Shown one piece after another: positions 40,324 through 48,421 of a stretch of 64,000 nucleotides of DNA. Each line of letters begins with the position of its first letter. Within the stretch, counting starts at the first letter, position 1. The DNA comes from Pseudomonas extremaustralis. Its GTDB lineage: Bacteria; Pseudomonadota; Gammaproteobacteria; Pseudomonadales; Pseudomonadaceae. Below the pieces are notes generated by a model. It saw only the letters and a list, made by a program, of their open reading frames with translations, made no database searches and was not told where the DNA came from. The DNA lies in NCBI RefSeq assembly GCF_900102035.1, contig NZ_LT629689.1, forward strand, positions 6,482,501 through 6,546,500, given 5' to 3'. The position numbers and the translations under genes were made by a program.

Positions 40324-40907
40324 TCATGATCGATGACTTCATGAATGCGGCCAGGCAGCGCCTCGGCGATGACGGGACTGGTCCCCGCACCGGCACCATC
40401 ACCAGCTACGACCCTGCCAATGGCGTGGTGAAGGTTGCCATCCAGCCAGAAGGCCGCGAGACGAATTGGATCAATCTTGACTGCCCCGGCGTTGGCAACG
40501 GCTGGGGCGTGCAGATCGGCCCGCAGATCGGTGATGAGGTGACGGTTTCGTTCGACTCATCCGACCCGAACCTCGGCAAGGTCACGGCGCGCCACACCAA
40601 CTCGCTGAATCTTCCGATGCCGGTGCCGTCCGGTGAGATCTGGATGGTTCACCAGTCCGGCTCCCTGCTCAAGTTCAACTCCGACGGCACCGTCACGCTG
40701 CATTCCGCCGTGGCAATCAGCTATGACGCCCCGGCCCACCAGTTTACGGGCGGCCCGGTCACGATGGATCACACCCTCACCGTGACCGACTCGATAGGCA
40801 TCGTGGTCACCGGTGGCGACGTCAAAGCCGACACGATCAGCCTGAAACTTCACAAAGCCAGCCAGGTCATGCCGGGCACCGGGACATCTGGAGCGCCTGT
40901 GCCATGA
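40320..40907 (+). CDS. Baseplate spike protein (gpV-like)
   Basis: A 195-aa protein with an OB-fold N-terminus (GTITSYDPANGVVKVAIQPE, then GWGVQIGPQIGDEVTVSF) followed by a repetitive beta-helix part (FNSDGTVTLHSAVAISYDAP...). These are the parts of membrane-piercing spikes. It overlaps both neighbours by ATGA. Confidence 0.85.
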   Translation: MIMIDDFMNAARQRLGDDGTGPRTGTITSYDPANGVVKVAIQPEGRETNWINLDCPGVGNGWGVQIGPQIGDEVTVSFDSSDPNLGKVTARHTNSLNLPMPVPSGEIWMVHQSGSLLKFNSDGTVTLHSAVAISYDAPAHQFTGGPVTMDHTLTVTDSIGIVVTGGDVKADTISLKLHKASQVMPGTGTSGAPVP

Positions 40908-41269
40908 AAGACCTGAATCACTACGCCGGCGGCGACCTATCGCTGTCGCCGACTGGCAGCCTCTCGACGGTAGAAGGCATCGAGCGTGGAAAGCAGCGAA
41001 TCCTGCGGCGGCTTATCACCAATCCAGGCGACTACCTGTTCCACACAGAGTACGGCGCCGGCCTGGGCCGATACGTCGGCGCGCTGACCAACATCCCCGA
41101 GATCATCGCCCTGATTCGCGGGCAGATCCTGCTTGAGGACTGCGTGGCGAAAAAGCCGGCGCCGGTCATTTCGGTCTCGACTGACAACGAGACCCTTTCC
41201 GTGACTATCAGCTACACCGATGCGCCGCTTGGCGAGCCGGTGACGCTCTCGTTTGAGGTAAATCGCTGA
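40904..41269 (+). CDS. Baseplate wedge protein (gp25/gpW-like)
   Basis: A 121-aa protein with DLSLSPTGSLSTVEGIERGK and RRLITNPGDYLFHTEYGAGL, which is the gp25/gpW signature. It links baseplate wedge to sheath base. ATGA-coupled to the spike gene. Confidence 0.88.
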   Translation: MKDLNHYAGGDLSLSPTGSLSTVEGIERGKQRILRRLITNPGDYLFHTEYGAGLGRYVGALTNIPEIIALIRGQILLEDCVAKKPAPVISVSTDNETLSVTISYTDAPLGEPVTLSFEVNR

Positions 41270-41270
41270 T

Positions 41271-42398
41271 ATGGCATCGCTCAATATTAAGGACTTCACC
41301 ACGCTGGTACGGGACCAGGTTACGGCGATTCAGGGTCGCGCCGCCGGCCTTGTGGACTTCACTATCGGCTCCCTGCTGCGCGCCTGCGCCGAAAGCAACG
41401 CCAGCATCTTGCAGTGGCTGCAGCAGTTGATCGTCACGCTGCTGGCCACCACGCGCGCTTCCACGTCGTCTGGAGCCGACCTTGATAGCTGGATGGCCGA
41501 CTTTGGCTTCTATCGGCTTTCTGCGAGCTTCTCTACCGGGAGCGTCACGTATTCCAGGTTCACGCCCACGGCTTCCGCGCTGATCCCGATTGGCTCAATC
41601 GTTGGCTCAGCCGACGGGTCGCAGCAGTACACGGTCACGATCGACACGACCAACACGATGTACAGCGCCGATCTTGGTGGATACCTGATCCCGGCCGGCA
41701 CAGCGTCTGCCACTGTTCCGGTGGTGGCGAGCACTGCAGGTGCTGCCGGTAACGCCCTGATCGGCACGGTTACGGTTATCGTTGGCAGCATCAGCGGAAT
41801 TGATACCGTGACCAACCTCGCCGTGTTCGCTGGCGGCGTCGACCAAGAAGAGGACTCTCCGTTCCGCGCGCGCTTTGTGCTTTGGGCGCAGTCGCTGTCG
41901 AAAGGTACGAAAGCTTCCATCGAATACGCGCTGGCCTCCATGCAGCAGGGCGTCAGCTACACGCTGACCGAGAACCAGGACTACAGCGGTAACGTTCTGT
42001 ACGGCTACTTCTGCGCGGTGGTGGACGATGGAAGCGGGGCACCACCTGGGTCATTTTTGGTAACCGCGGGTGCCGCTATCGAATCGGCCAGGGCATTCAC
42101 TACACGTTATGGAGTGTTCCCGCCGGTGCTGGTTACAGCAAACGTCGGCATGACTATCGCCACCGACTCCACGGTCGAACATAGCGTCGTGGTTGCCCAG
42201 GTGGTCACCGCTATTCAGGTGTACATATCCAGCCTGGCGCTCGGCCAGATCCTCCCCTATACGCAGCTCGCCGCAATTGCATATGGCGTCACCCCGGCCA
42301 TCACCAACGTTTCAGCGGTGCTTTTGAACGGCGGCACGGCTGACCTGGCAGCAACCAATAAGCAGGTCATCCGACCGGGCACAGTGACGGTGGCTTAA
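41271..42398 (+). CDS. Baseplate J-like protein
   Basis: A 375-aa baseplate wedge protein of the gpJ family: IKDFTTLVRDQVTAIQGRAA near the N-terminus, DLDSWMADFGFYRL, a central GGVDQEEDSPFRARFVLWAQ and a C-terminal wedge domain. It assembles with the gp25-like protein and the next gene product. Confidence 0.88.
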   Translation: MASLNIKDFTTLVRDQVTAIQGRAAGLVDFTIGSLLRACAESNASILQWLQQLIVTLLATTRASTSSGADLDSWMADFGFYRLSASFSTGSVTYSRFTPTASALIPIGSIVGSADGSQQYTVTIDTTNTMYSADLGGYLIPAGTASATVPVVASTAGAAGNALIGTVTVIVGSISGIDTVTNLAVFAGGVDQEEDSPFRARFVLWAQSLSKGTKASIEYALASMQQGVSYTLTENQDYSGNVLYGYFCAVVDDGSGAPPGSFLVTAGAAIESARAFTTRYGVFPPVLVTANVGMTIATDSTVEHSVVVAQVVTAIQVYISSLALGQILPYTQLAAIAYGVTPAITNVSAVLLNGGTADLAATNKQVIRPGTVTVA

Positions 42399-43055
42399 AT
42401 GAGCGTTGGCGACCAAGGCGACATGTTCGAACGGCTGAAAAGCCTGCTCCCTCTCGGGTGGTTTACCGACAACAACCCGGTGCGCGATGCTCTGCTGTGG
42501 GGCTACGCGCAGGCGCTTTCATGGGGGTTCACCCTCTATCTATATGCGAAGGCGCAGACCCGCATCAAGACGGCCACGGATGGCTGGCTCGACATCATCG
42601 GGCTCGACTTCTTTGGCAGCGGCCTGATTCGGTATGCAGGCCAGCTTGACGCGAGTTACCGCAACCGAATCCTGATCAACATCTTTCGTGAGCGAGCAAC
42701 GCGACACGGCATGGATCAAGTGCTGTTCGATCTTACCGGCCGCCGGCCGCTGATCATTGAGCCTGCAAAGCCGGATGACTGTGGGTGTCTTGGGTTGACG
42801 CTCGGTCTTGGTGTTGCTGGCCCTCTTGGCTCGACCAGTTGCCCCTATCAGGCGTTTGTGACTGCGTATCGGCCAGCCGGGAACGGTGCCGCGAACTGGC
42901 CTGGCATTGCGACCAACTACTTCGGCCTGTCGATGACAAGCGGCCTACTGCCAGCCACCCAGCTTTTCCCGGAAGTCTCTGATGCCGACATCGTCGCCGC
43001 AATAGAGGCGACCAAGCCATACGGCACCACGGTCTGGTATCGCATTACCAACTGA
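42399..43055 (+). CDS. Baseplate wedge protein (gpI/DUF2612-like)
   Basis: A 218-aa protein after baseplate J. RLKSLLPLGWFTDNNPVRDA and WLDIIGLDFFGSGLIRYAGQ then SYRNRILINIFRERATRHGM are typical of the gpI/DUF2612-like tail proteins that receive the fibres. A terminator-like hairpin (43074..43099) follows. Confidence 0.75.
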   Translation: MSVGDQGDMFERLKSLLPLGWFTDNNPVRDALLWGYAQALSWGFTLYLYAKAQTRIKTATDGWLDIIGLDFFGSGLIRYAGQLDASYRNRILINIFRERATRHGMDQVLFDLTGRRPLIIEPAKPDDCGCLGLTLGLGVAGPLGSTSCPYQAFVTAYRPAGNGAANWPGIATNYFGLSMTSGLLPATQLFPEVSDADIVAAIEATKPYGTTVWYRITN

Positions 43056-43073
43056 AACCATTCATTCGAATCC

Positions 43074-43099
43074 AGGCCCGCCATGTGCGGGCCTTTTTT
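43074..43099 (+). terminator. Hairpin before the tail fibre gene
   Basis: GGCCCGC, 5-nt loop, GCGGGCC and T6, just ahead of the fibre gene start at 43111. Confidence 0.8.
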
Positions 43100-43110
43100 A
43101 TGGGGCACCC

Positions 43111-44994
43111 ATGGACAGACAGATCGTATATCCAGGCCAGATCTTGCCTGAAACCGCGCTTTTGCAGATGGCAAAAGACGCGATGATCGGTAGCGCCAAG
43201 CTCGCCGCCGCCATGCTCGGCACCAGCACCATCGCCAATGGCTTTGCCGTAACCCCGACAGGTCCAGCTTCGCTGCAGATCGTCGTGGCGCCAGGCGAGA
43301 TCTATGCCATGGCCAACATCGACTCGCTGGCTTTCTCTACGCTGCCGGCCGACACCACGCATTCGATCCTGAAACAGGGGATCATGCTGGACGGGGTGAC
43401 GCTGAGCTGCCCGGCGCCGACCACCACTGGCCAGTCGATCAACTACCTGGTACAGGTCACCTATCAGGATCAGGATTCGACGCCGGTCCTGCTGCCATAC
43501 TACAACAGCGCCAACCCAGCGCTGCCCTATAGCGGCATGGGCAACAACGGGCTGACCCAGAACACTTCCCGCAAGGGGGTGGCGATCGTACAGGTCAAGG
43601 CTGGCGCCTCTGCTGCCACTGGCAGCCAAGTGACGCCGGCACCCGACAGCGGCTATGTCGGCCTGTTTGTGGCAACCGTAGCCTACGGCCAGACCACAAT
43701 CACCTCCGGCAATATCACCCAATACGCAGGCGCGCCACTGCTGCCATCTGGCGTGCTTCAGTCTATTCAGGGTGGCAATACCACCTATGCCCTGGACACC
43801 GGCGCCGTAAATGCTTGCGCCGCCACCTTCTTTCCAGCGATTACAGCGCTGGTTGACGGGTTGACGTTGCGATTCAAGGCCGCCAACAGCAACAACGGCG
43901 CCACCACCTTCAGCCCTAACGGCATCTCTGCGGCCCCCATCGTTGGCGGCAACCACGCAGCCTTGCAAGGCGGCGAAATCGCAGCAACTGGCGATGTCTG
44001 GGTTCAGTGGAACAGTTCCATTGGGGGCGGCTCCTGGGTGCTTGTTGAAAGCAGCGGTGGCGGACTCCAGGTTGCCTCTGGCACGAAGTCTCAGCATGCG
44101 ATCAGTGCGGGGCAGGCCCAGGCTCAGAGCGTCACTGCCTTCACTACGGCCGGCGTCTCCACTGCACTGACGCTTACCCCTGTTCCTGCGATTACCGCTT
44201 ATGCTGCAAACCAACGCTTTCGTGTGAAATTTGGCCTGGACAGCACCGGCGCAGATACGCTGAACATTTCCGGACTTGGTGCAAAGAGCATCAAACAGTA
44301 CGACTTCTCTGGTGCAAAAGTGGCGGCAGTATTTGCCGCTAACCAACTCGCCGATGTCGAATATGACGGCGTTGATTTTGTTCTTCTGGATCAGTTGCCA
44401 TCTATTGCTGACTTCCTGAATACTCCACGGATTAACGTTGCATCAGCCGCAACAGTTAACCTCACAACCTCAGCTCCAGACACGCGAAACATTGCTATAA
44501 CTGGAGCTATCAATATAGCCGGAGTTACAGTCGCAGCAGGGCGGCTATATTTTGTTACTTTTTTAGGCGCGTTAACACTTATAAATAGCGCAACACTTGT
44601 AACGCAGAGCGGCATGAATATTACAACCGCCCCTGGCGATACGTGTATTTTACGCGCGACGGCGGCTAACACTGTCGAGGTTCTCTGCTATACGCCGGGC
44701 ATCCCGCAGGCTATTGGGTACTTGCAGACTACTCAGAATATGGCTAGCGCAAGATTTGTCGCAACTGACTACACTAACACGAGCGGGCGTCCAATTCTTC
44801 TTTCGGTTTACGCTAGTGTCGCAGCCTCAAACATACTAAGTTTGCTTGTTAACGGCGTAGTTGTTGCCCAAAACACTATAAACAACTCGGCGCCAGGGGC
44901 CAACTCAACTCTCACATTTGTTATTTTACCAGGTCAGGTTTACAGGGTTAACAGTGTTGTGGGCCTTGCCATGTGGACGGAGATTCGGGTATGA
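43111..44994 (+). CDS. Tail fibre protein
   Basis: A 627-aa receptor-binding fibre. The N-terminal ~200 residues (MDRQIVYPGQILPETALLQM... and GLFVATVAYGQTTITSGNIT) are the baseplate-anchoring part shared by Pseudomonas phage fibres; the shaft is Ala/Thr/Ser-rich. From about 44390 (residue ~428) to the end the DNA becomes clearly richer in A/T and the protein changes to Thr/Ile/Asn-rich repeats, suggesting an exchanged receptor-binding tip. The 3' end overlaps a fibre-assembly gene. Confidence 0.85.
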   Translation: MDRQIVYPGQILPETALLQMAKDAMIGSAKLAAAMLGTSTIANGFAVTPTGPASLQIVVAPGEIYAMANIDSLAFSTLPADTTHSILKQGIMLDGVTLSCPAPTTTGQSINYLVQVTYQDQDSTPVLLPYYNSANPALPYSGMGNNGLTQNTSRKGVAIVQVKAGASAATGSQVTPAPDSGYVGLFVATVAYGQTTITSGNITQYAGAPLLPSGVLQSIQGGNTTYALDTGAVNACAATFFPAITALVDGLTLRFKAANSNNGATTFSPNGISAAPIVGGNHAALQGGEIAATGDVWVQWNSSIGGGSWVLVESSGGGLQVASGTKSQHAISAGQAQAQSVTAFTTAGVSTALTLTPVPAITAYAANQRFRVKFGLDSTGADTLNISGLGAKSIKQYDFSGAKVAAVFAANQLADVEYDGVDFVLLDQLPSIADFLNTPRINVASAATVNLTTSAPDTRNIAITGAINIAGVTVAAGRLYFVTFLGALTLINSATLVTQSGMNITTAPGDTCILRATAANTVEVLCYTPGIPQAIGYLQTTQNMASARFVATDYTNTSGRPILLSVYASVAASNILSLLVNGVVVAQNTINNSAPGANSTLTFVILPGQVYRVNSVVGLAMWTEIRV

Positions 44995-45392
44995 CAATGT
45001 TTATTATTAGTGGTATGAAATTTTACGGTAACCCCGAACAGCCAACCGCAATATATTCGTATGAGGCTGACGGTTCTGCAGACTGGGTGATACCCAAAAG
45101 CTACGTCTTGTTGGATGAGGCGGGCTATAACGCAATACGTGCAATACAAGCCGCTGAAAATGCCCTGACACCAGAACAGCTTATTGCCGCCGCGCTGGCC
45201 GATCGAGACAATCTTTTGGCCACGGCAGCGCTGAGAATTGCACCGCTTCAAGATGCAGTAGACCTCGACGAAGCAACCCCGGAAGATATCGCGAACTTAA
45301 AGCTATGGAAGCAGTACAGGATTGCGCTGAATCGGCTCGAACAACAGACCGCCTACCCTACAACCATTAACTGGCCTGTAGCGCCGAACTGA
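44991..45392 (+). CDS. Tail fibre assembly protein
   Basis: A 133-aa protein starting MTMFIISGMKFYGNPEQPTA; the ALTPEQLIAAALADRDNLLA stretch and the ending TAYPTTINWPVAPN are typical of phage fibre-assembly proteins. Its ATG overlaps the fibre stop. The 5' part shares the A/T-rich composition of the fibre tip, so the two may have moved together. Confidence 0.8.
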   Translation: MTMFIISGMKFYGNPEQPTAIYSYEADGSADWVIPKSYVLLDEAGYNAIRAIQAAENALTPEQLIAAALADRDNLLATAALRIAPLQDAVDLDEATPEDIANLKLWKQYRIALNRLEQQTAYPTTINWPVAPN

Positions 45393-45411
45393 TCATAACG
45401 AGAACGTCGCT

Positions 45412-45434
45412 GCCGCCTTAGGGCGGCTTTTTTT
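45412..45434 (+). terminator. Hairpin after the fibre genes
   Basis: GCCGCC, 4-nt loop, GGCGGC and T7, followed by GGAG of the next gene. Confidence 0.8.
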
Positions 45435-45451
45435 CGTATGGAGAAAACCAA

Positions 45452-46033
45452 ATGCTAAACATCATCAGGGCGATCTGCCAGTGGGTATTTCTGCTCGCCT
45501 GCAATATCGTCACCGACCTTGTCGGGCTGTTTGTTGTGGCTATCGCAATCCCGTTCCGTGTTGACGATGTAAGCAAGAGCGATGGTCGCCCGATAGTCAA
45601 TCTTCCGCGCTGGGCATGGCTGTTCGGCAATGACTATGACGGGCTCCAAGGCGATAAGCGAGGCTGGTGGGCCGAAAACACACCATTCGGTTGGCCGGTC
45701 GACTCGTTCATGGCGATGTGGTGGTGGGCCGCGGTGCGCAACCCGGTCAACAACATGCGGTTCGTCAAGCTCTGGCAGGCGCCGATCAAGGGCAGCGCGA
45801 TCACCTATGTGGGCGACTACACCGTCCGCGACCATCCTGGCGAGGCGGGTTGGCAGTTCGTGATCACCGAGAACGGCGGCAAGCGCTGGTATGGGTTCTA
45901 CCTTGTTCACCAGTGGAGCGAGACGCGGGCCTTTGTGATCCGACTGGGCTTCAAGGTGCGGCCGGATGACGCCGGAACCGATGGCGAGCCTGTAGGCATG
46001 ACCACGAAAATCAACTTCTACAAGGCGATCTGA
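45452..46033 (+). CDS. Phage protein with N-terminal membrane segment (DUF7338-like)
   Basis: A 193-aa protein. Residues 5-35 are hydrophobic (WVFLLACNIVTDLVGLFVVA), so it is probably membrane-anchored; the remainder is a soluble Trp-rich domain with RWAWLFGNDYDGLQGDKRGW and WWAAVRNPVNNMRF. It resembles a family (DUF7338) common near phage lysis genes. Function unknown. Confidence 0.6.
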   Translation: MLNIIRAICQWVFLLACNIVTDLVGLFVVAIAIPFRVDDVSKSDGRPIVNLPRWAWLFGNDYDGLQGDKRGWWAENTPFGWPVDSFMAMWWWAAVRNPVNNMRFVKLWQAPIKGSAITYVGDYTVRDHPGEAGWQFVITENGGKRWYGFYLVHQWSETRAFVIRLGFKVRPDDAGTDGEPVGMTTKINFYKAI

Positions 46034-46034
46034 C

Positions 46035-46640
46035 ATGCCAATCACCGAGCAGCAGTTGCTGCAGATCCTCCCGAACGCCGGCCGCCAAGCTGGCGTTTTT
46101 GTTCCTGTCCTGAACACGGCCATGGGCAAGTACGCAATTGTGACTCGCCTGCGTGTTGCCGCATTCATCGCCCAGGTCGGGCACGAGTCGGGCCAGTTGA
46201 CGCGCCTGGTGGAAAACCTGAACTACAGCGCCGACGGGCTGATGAAGACCTGGCCGAGCCGGTTCGACTTGGTGCGAGCAACGGCATGTGCCCGCAAGCC
46301 TGAGCAGATAGCGAATGTCGTGTATGCCGATCGCATGGGTAACGCTGGCCCTGGTGACGGCTGGAAGTATCGCGGGCGAGGCCTGATCCAGGTGACTGGC
46401 AAGACGAACTATGCAGCCTGCGGAGAAGCCCTTGGCCTGGACCTGATCAATCAGCCTGAACTGCTGGAGCGGCCCCAATATGCAGCGATGTCGGCGGCAT
46501 GGTTCTGGTCGGCCAATGGGCTGAATACCCTGGCCGATGCTGGCGACCTGACAAAGATCACCCGACGCATCAATGGTGGGCTCACCGGCCAGGCCGACCG
46601 CCAGGCGCTGTATGACAAGGCATTGAAGGTGCTGGCATGA
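46035..46640 (+). CDS. GH19-type endolysin
   Basis: A 201-aa glycoside hydrolase family 19 (chitinase-like) enzyme that cleaves peptidoglycan sugars at lysis. The catalytic Glu is in AAFIAQVGHESGQLTRLVEN near residue 49, and KYRGRGLIQVTGKTNYAACG near 110 is the substrate-cleft motif. There is no signal sequence, so export relies on the holin. It overlaps the Rz gene by four bases. Confidence 0.92.
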   Translation: MPITEQQLLQILPNAGRQAGVFVPVLNTAMGKYAIVTRLRVAAFIAQVGHESGQLTRLVENLNYSADGLMKTWPSRFDLVRATACARKPEQIANVVYADRMGNAGPGDGWKYRGRGLIQVTGKTNYAACGEALGLDLINQPELLERPQYAAMSAAWFWSANGLNTLADAGDLTKITRRINGGLTGQADRQALYDKALKVLA

Positions 46641-47152
46641 GCACGATCTGGCTGAAAGCCCTTCCTTATATAGCAGCGGTGCTGCTGGCCCTTGGCGCGC
46701 TCTATGGCGCCTATCACCGCGGCGTGAGCAACACTAACGCGACGTGGCAGGCCGAATGGAACAGCCGCGATACACGCGATGCTCAGGCCAAGGAGCGGAA
46801 CGAGGCCGCCGCGCGCGCCACAGAACAAGCCTGGCAACTCAAACTCGACAAGGTGACGGAAGATGGACAGCATGCGATCGATCAAGCGACTGGCGATGCT
46901 GCTACCGCTCGCGCTTCTGCTGACGGCCTGCGCGGAGCGGCCGACGCCCTTGCCGCTCGACTCGCAGCCAGTCAATCCGGCGGCAATTCCTGCACTGCCG
47001 CCGCAAGCGCGGCAGCTTCCCGTGCCGTCATGGTGCTTGCCGACGTGCTCAAGCGCGCTGATGAGAGATCGGGCGACCTGGCAGGATTTGCTGACCAAAG
47101 TCACAGCCGGGGAGTGACCTGCGAGCAGGCGTATGACAGTTTGGGTAAATAG
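46637..47152 (+). CDS. Rz-type i-spanin
   Basis: A 171-aa protein with an N-terminal membrane anchor (ALPYIAAVLLALGALYGAYH) and a helical periplasmic part with GQHAIDQATGDAATARASAD. With the Rz1-like lipoprotein nested in it, it should fuse inner and outer membranes as the last lysis step. ATGA-coupled to the endolysin. It is the last phage gene before attR. Confidence 0.85.
   Translation: MSTIWLKALPYIAAVLLALGALYGAYHRGVSNTNATWQAEWNSRDTRDAQAKERNEAAARATEQAWQLKLDKVTEDGQHAIDQATGDAATARASADGLRGAADALAARLAASQSGGNSCTAAASAAASRAVMVLADVLKRADERSGDLAGFADQSHSRGVTCEQAYDSLGK
46872..47117 (+). CDS. Rz1-type o-spanin lipoprotein, nested in Rz
   Basis: An 81-aa lipoprotein in the +1 frame wholly inside the Rz gene. 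The signal ends in a lipobox LLLTAC near residue 19, and the mature part is Pro-rich (PAAIPALPPQARQLPVPS). Nested Rz1 genes are typical of lambdoid phages. GGAAGATGG precedes the ATG at 46872; an ATG three codons upstream is also in frame. Confidence 0.85.
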   Translation: MRSIKRLAMLLPLALLLTACAERPTPLPLDSQPVNPAAIPALPPQARQLPVPSWCLPTCSSALMRDRATWQDLLTKVTAGE

Positions 47153-47305
47153 GGATTGTGTTCGGTCGGCAGGACGCCGGGGGAAATGACAAGCTGTCAT
47201 AATGTTGGCATTGCGGGCCCCAACAGGCCCTATGAAACCCCATCCAGCCAAAAAGATCTGGCTGGAGGCCTTGCTATTAGCGGGCTCTGAATTAACCTCT
47301 ACAGG
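47153..47305. other. Noncoding right end of the prophage
   Basis: No gene is seen between the Rz stop and attR. The stretch holds inverted repeats: ATGACA/TGTCAT (about 47186..47200), GGGCC/GGCCC (about 47216..47229) and CCAGCC/GGCTGG (about 47244..47264). These may be arm sites for the integrase or IHF in the attP region. In the circle this segment also completes the int gene. Confidence 0.5.
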
Positions 47306-47318
47306 TTAGTATCCTTGG
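47306..47318. repeat. attR core, 13-bp direct repeat
   Basis: Second copy of TTAGTATCCTTGG, 45 bp before the AraC-family start codon. Chromosomal sequence resumes immediately to the right. In the native chromosome the site would lie in the space between the DUF962 gene and the AraC gene, which are divergently transcribed. Confidence 0.75.
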
Positions 47319-47362
47319 CTTTCCTGGCTACCGTTTTAAGCCAGCTTTTTTAAGAAGACGCC

Positions 47363-48421
47363 ATGAGCGAACGAACAACTTCTGCAAGCTGGGCGATGGG
47401 GATAGTCAAAGCATTGGAAATGGACGGCCTGGATTGTCGCGCCTTGTTCAAGCAACTGGGCCTGGATTACGCCGCCCTGGATGACCCCGATGCCCGGTTT
47501 CCGCAAGACTCCATGACCCGGCTGTGGCAGCGGGCGGTGGATTTGTCGGGCAACCCGGCGATTGGCCTGAACATGGGCAAGGTGGTGCGCCCGGCGTCGT
47601 TTCATGTGACCGGCTATGCGCTGATGTCCAGCAACACCCTGGCCGAAGGTTTTATGCGGCTGGTGCGCTATCAGCGGATCATCGCCGAAAGTGCTGACCT
47701 GAGTTTCCGACTGCTACCCGAGGGCTATGCGCTGATTCTGACGGTGCACGGCGATCTCCTGCCTCCCACCCGGCAGAGCGCCGAAGCCTCGCTGGCTTGT
47801 GCGTTGGCGCTGTGCGGCTGGCTGACCGGTCGCACCCTGCAACCGCGCAAGGTGTTGCTGCAAGGCGATCAACCGACGGATCCGACGCCCTACAAGCAAG
47901 CGTTTCATGCGCCCCTGGAGTTCAATGCGCCCTACGACGCACTGATTTTCGAGCGCGCGGATATGGACGCGCCGTTGCCCACCGCCAACGAAGCCATGGC
48001 GCTGCTGCATGATCGGTTTGCCGGCGAATACCTGGCGCGTTTTTCTGAAAGTCGTGTGACCCACAAGGCGCGTCAGGTGTTGTGCCGCCTGTTGCCCCAG
48101 GGCGAGCCCAAGCGTGAAGTGGTGGCCCAGACCCTGCACCTGTCCCAGCGCACCTTGCAGCGGCGTCTGCAGGAGGAGGGCACCAGTTTCCAGACCCTGC
48201 TTGACGACACCCGCCGCGAACTGGCCGAGCAGTACCTGGCCCAGCCGAGCATGACCCTGCTGGAAATTGCCTACCTGCTGGGCTTTGCCGATCCCAGCAA
48301 CTTCTTCCGCGCATTTCGCCGCTGGTTCGATGCCACGCCCGGCGAATACCGGGTGCGGCTGCTGGAAGCGTCGACGATCAGTGACGCCAAAACGCCGGAA
48401 TGCACAGCACAAAGACCGTGA
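47363..48421 (+). CDS. AraC-family transcriptional regulator (OruR-like)
   Basis: A 352-aa regulator. The N-terminal ~190 residues match the AraC effector domain (arabinose_bd type; LGLDYAALDDPDARFPQDSM). The C-terminal domain has two helix-turn-helices, VAQTLHLSQRTLQRRLQEEG and SMTLLEIAYLLGFADPSNFF, ending with FRRWFDATPGEYR. It resembles OruR/ArgR-type Pseudomonas regulators of amino-acid use, but the target is unknown. The prophage ends 45 bp before its ATG and may have removed upstream promoter elements. The last 44 bp overlap the convergent trkH-like gene. Confidence 0.8.
   Translation: MSERTTSASWAMGIVKALEMDGLDCRALFKQLGLDYAALDDPDARFPQDSMTRLWQRAVDLSGNPAIGLNMGKVVRPASFHVTGYALMSSNTLAEGFMRLVRYQRIIAESADLSFRLLPEGYALILTVHGDLLPPTRQSAEASLACALALCGWLTGRTLQPRKVLLQGDQPTDPTPYKQAFHAPLEFNAPYDALIFERADMDAPLPTANEAMALLHDRFAGEYLARFSESRVTHKARQVLCRLLPQGEPKREVVAQTLHLSQRTLQRRLQEEGTSFQTLLDDTRRELAEQYLAQPSMTLLEIAYLLGFADPSNFFRAFRRWFDATPGEYRVRLLEASTISDAKTPECTAQRP

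Larger units (their letters stand above)
240..47318. mobile_element. Complete lambdoid-control myovirus prophage
   Basis: The interval is bounded by a 13-bp direct repeat and contains, in order, integrase and excisionase, recombination genes, an immunity region with divergent repressor and Cro, replication genes, Nin genes, a Q-like regulator, lysis genes, terminases, head, contractile tail, fibre, endolysin and spanins. No essential module is visibly missing, so the element may be inducible. Only one gene (6423..6790) shows a clear frame break and one ORF (12551..12826) carries an early stop. Length is about 47.1 kb. The flanking genes are ordinary Pseudomonas chromosome. Confidence 0.93.
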
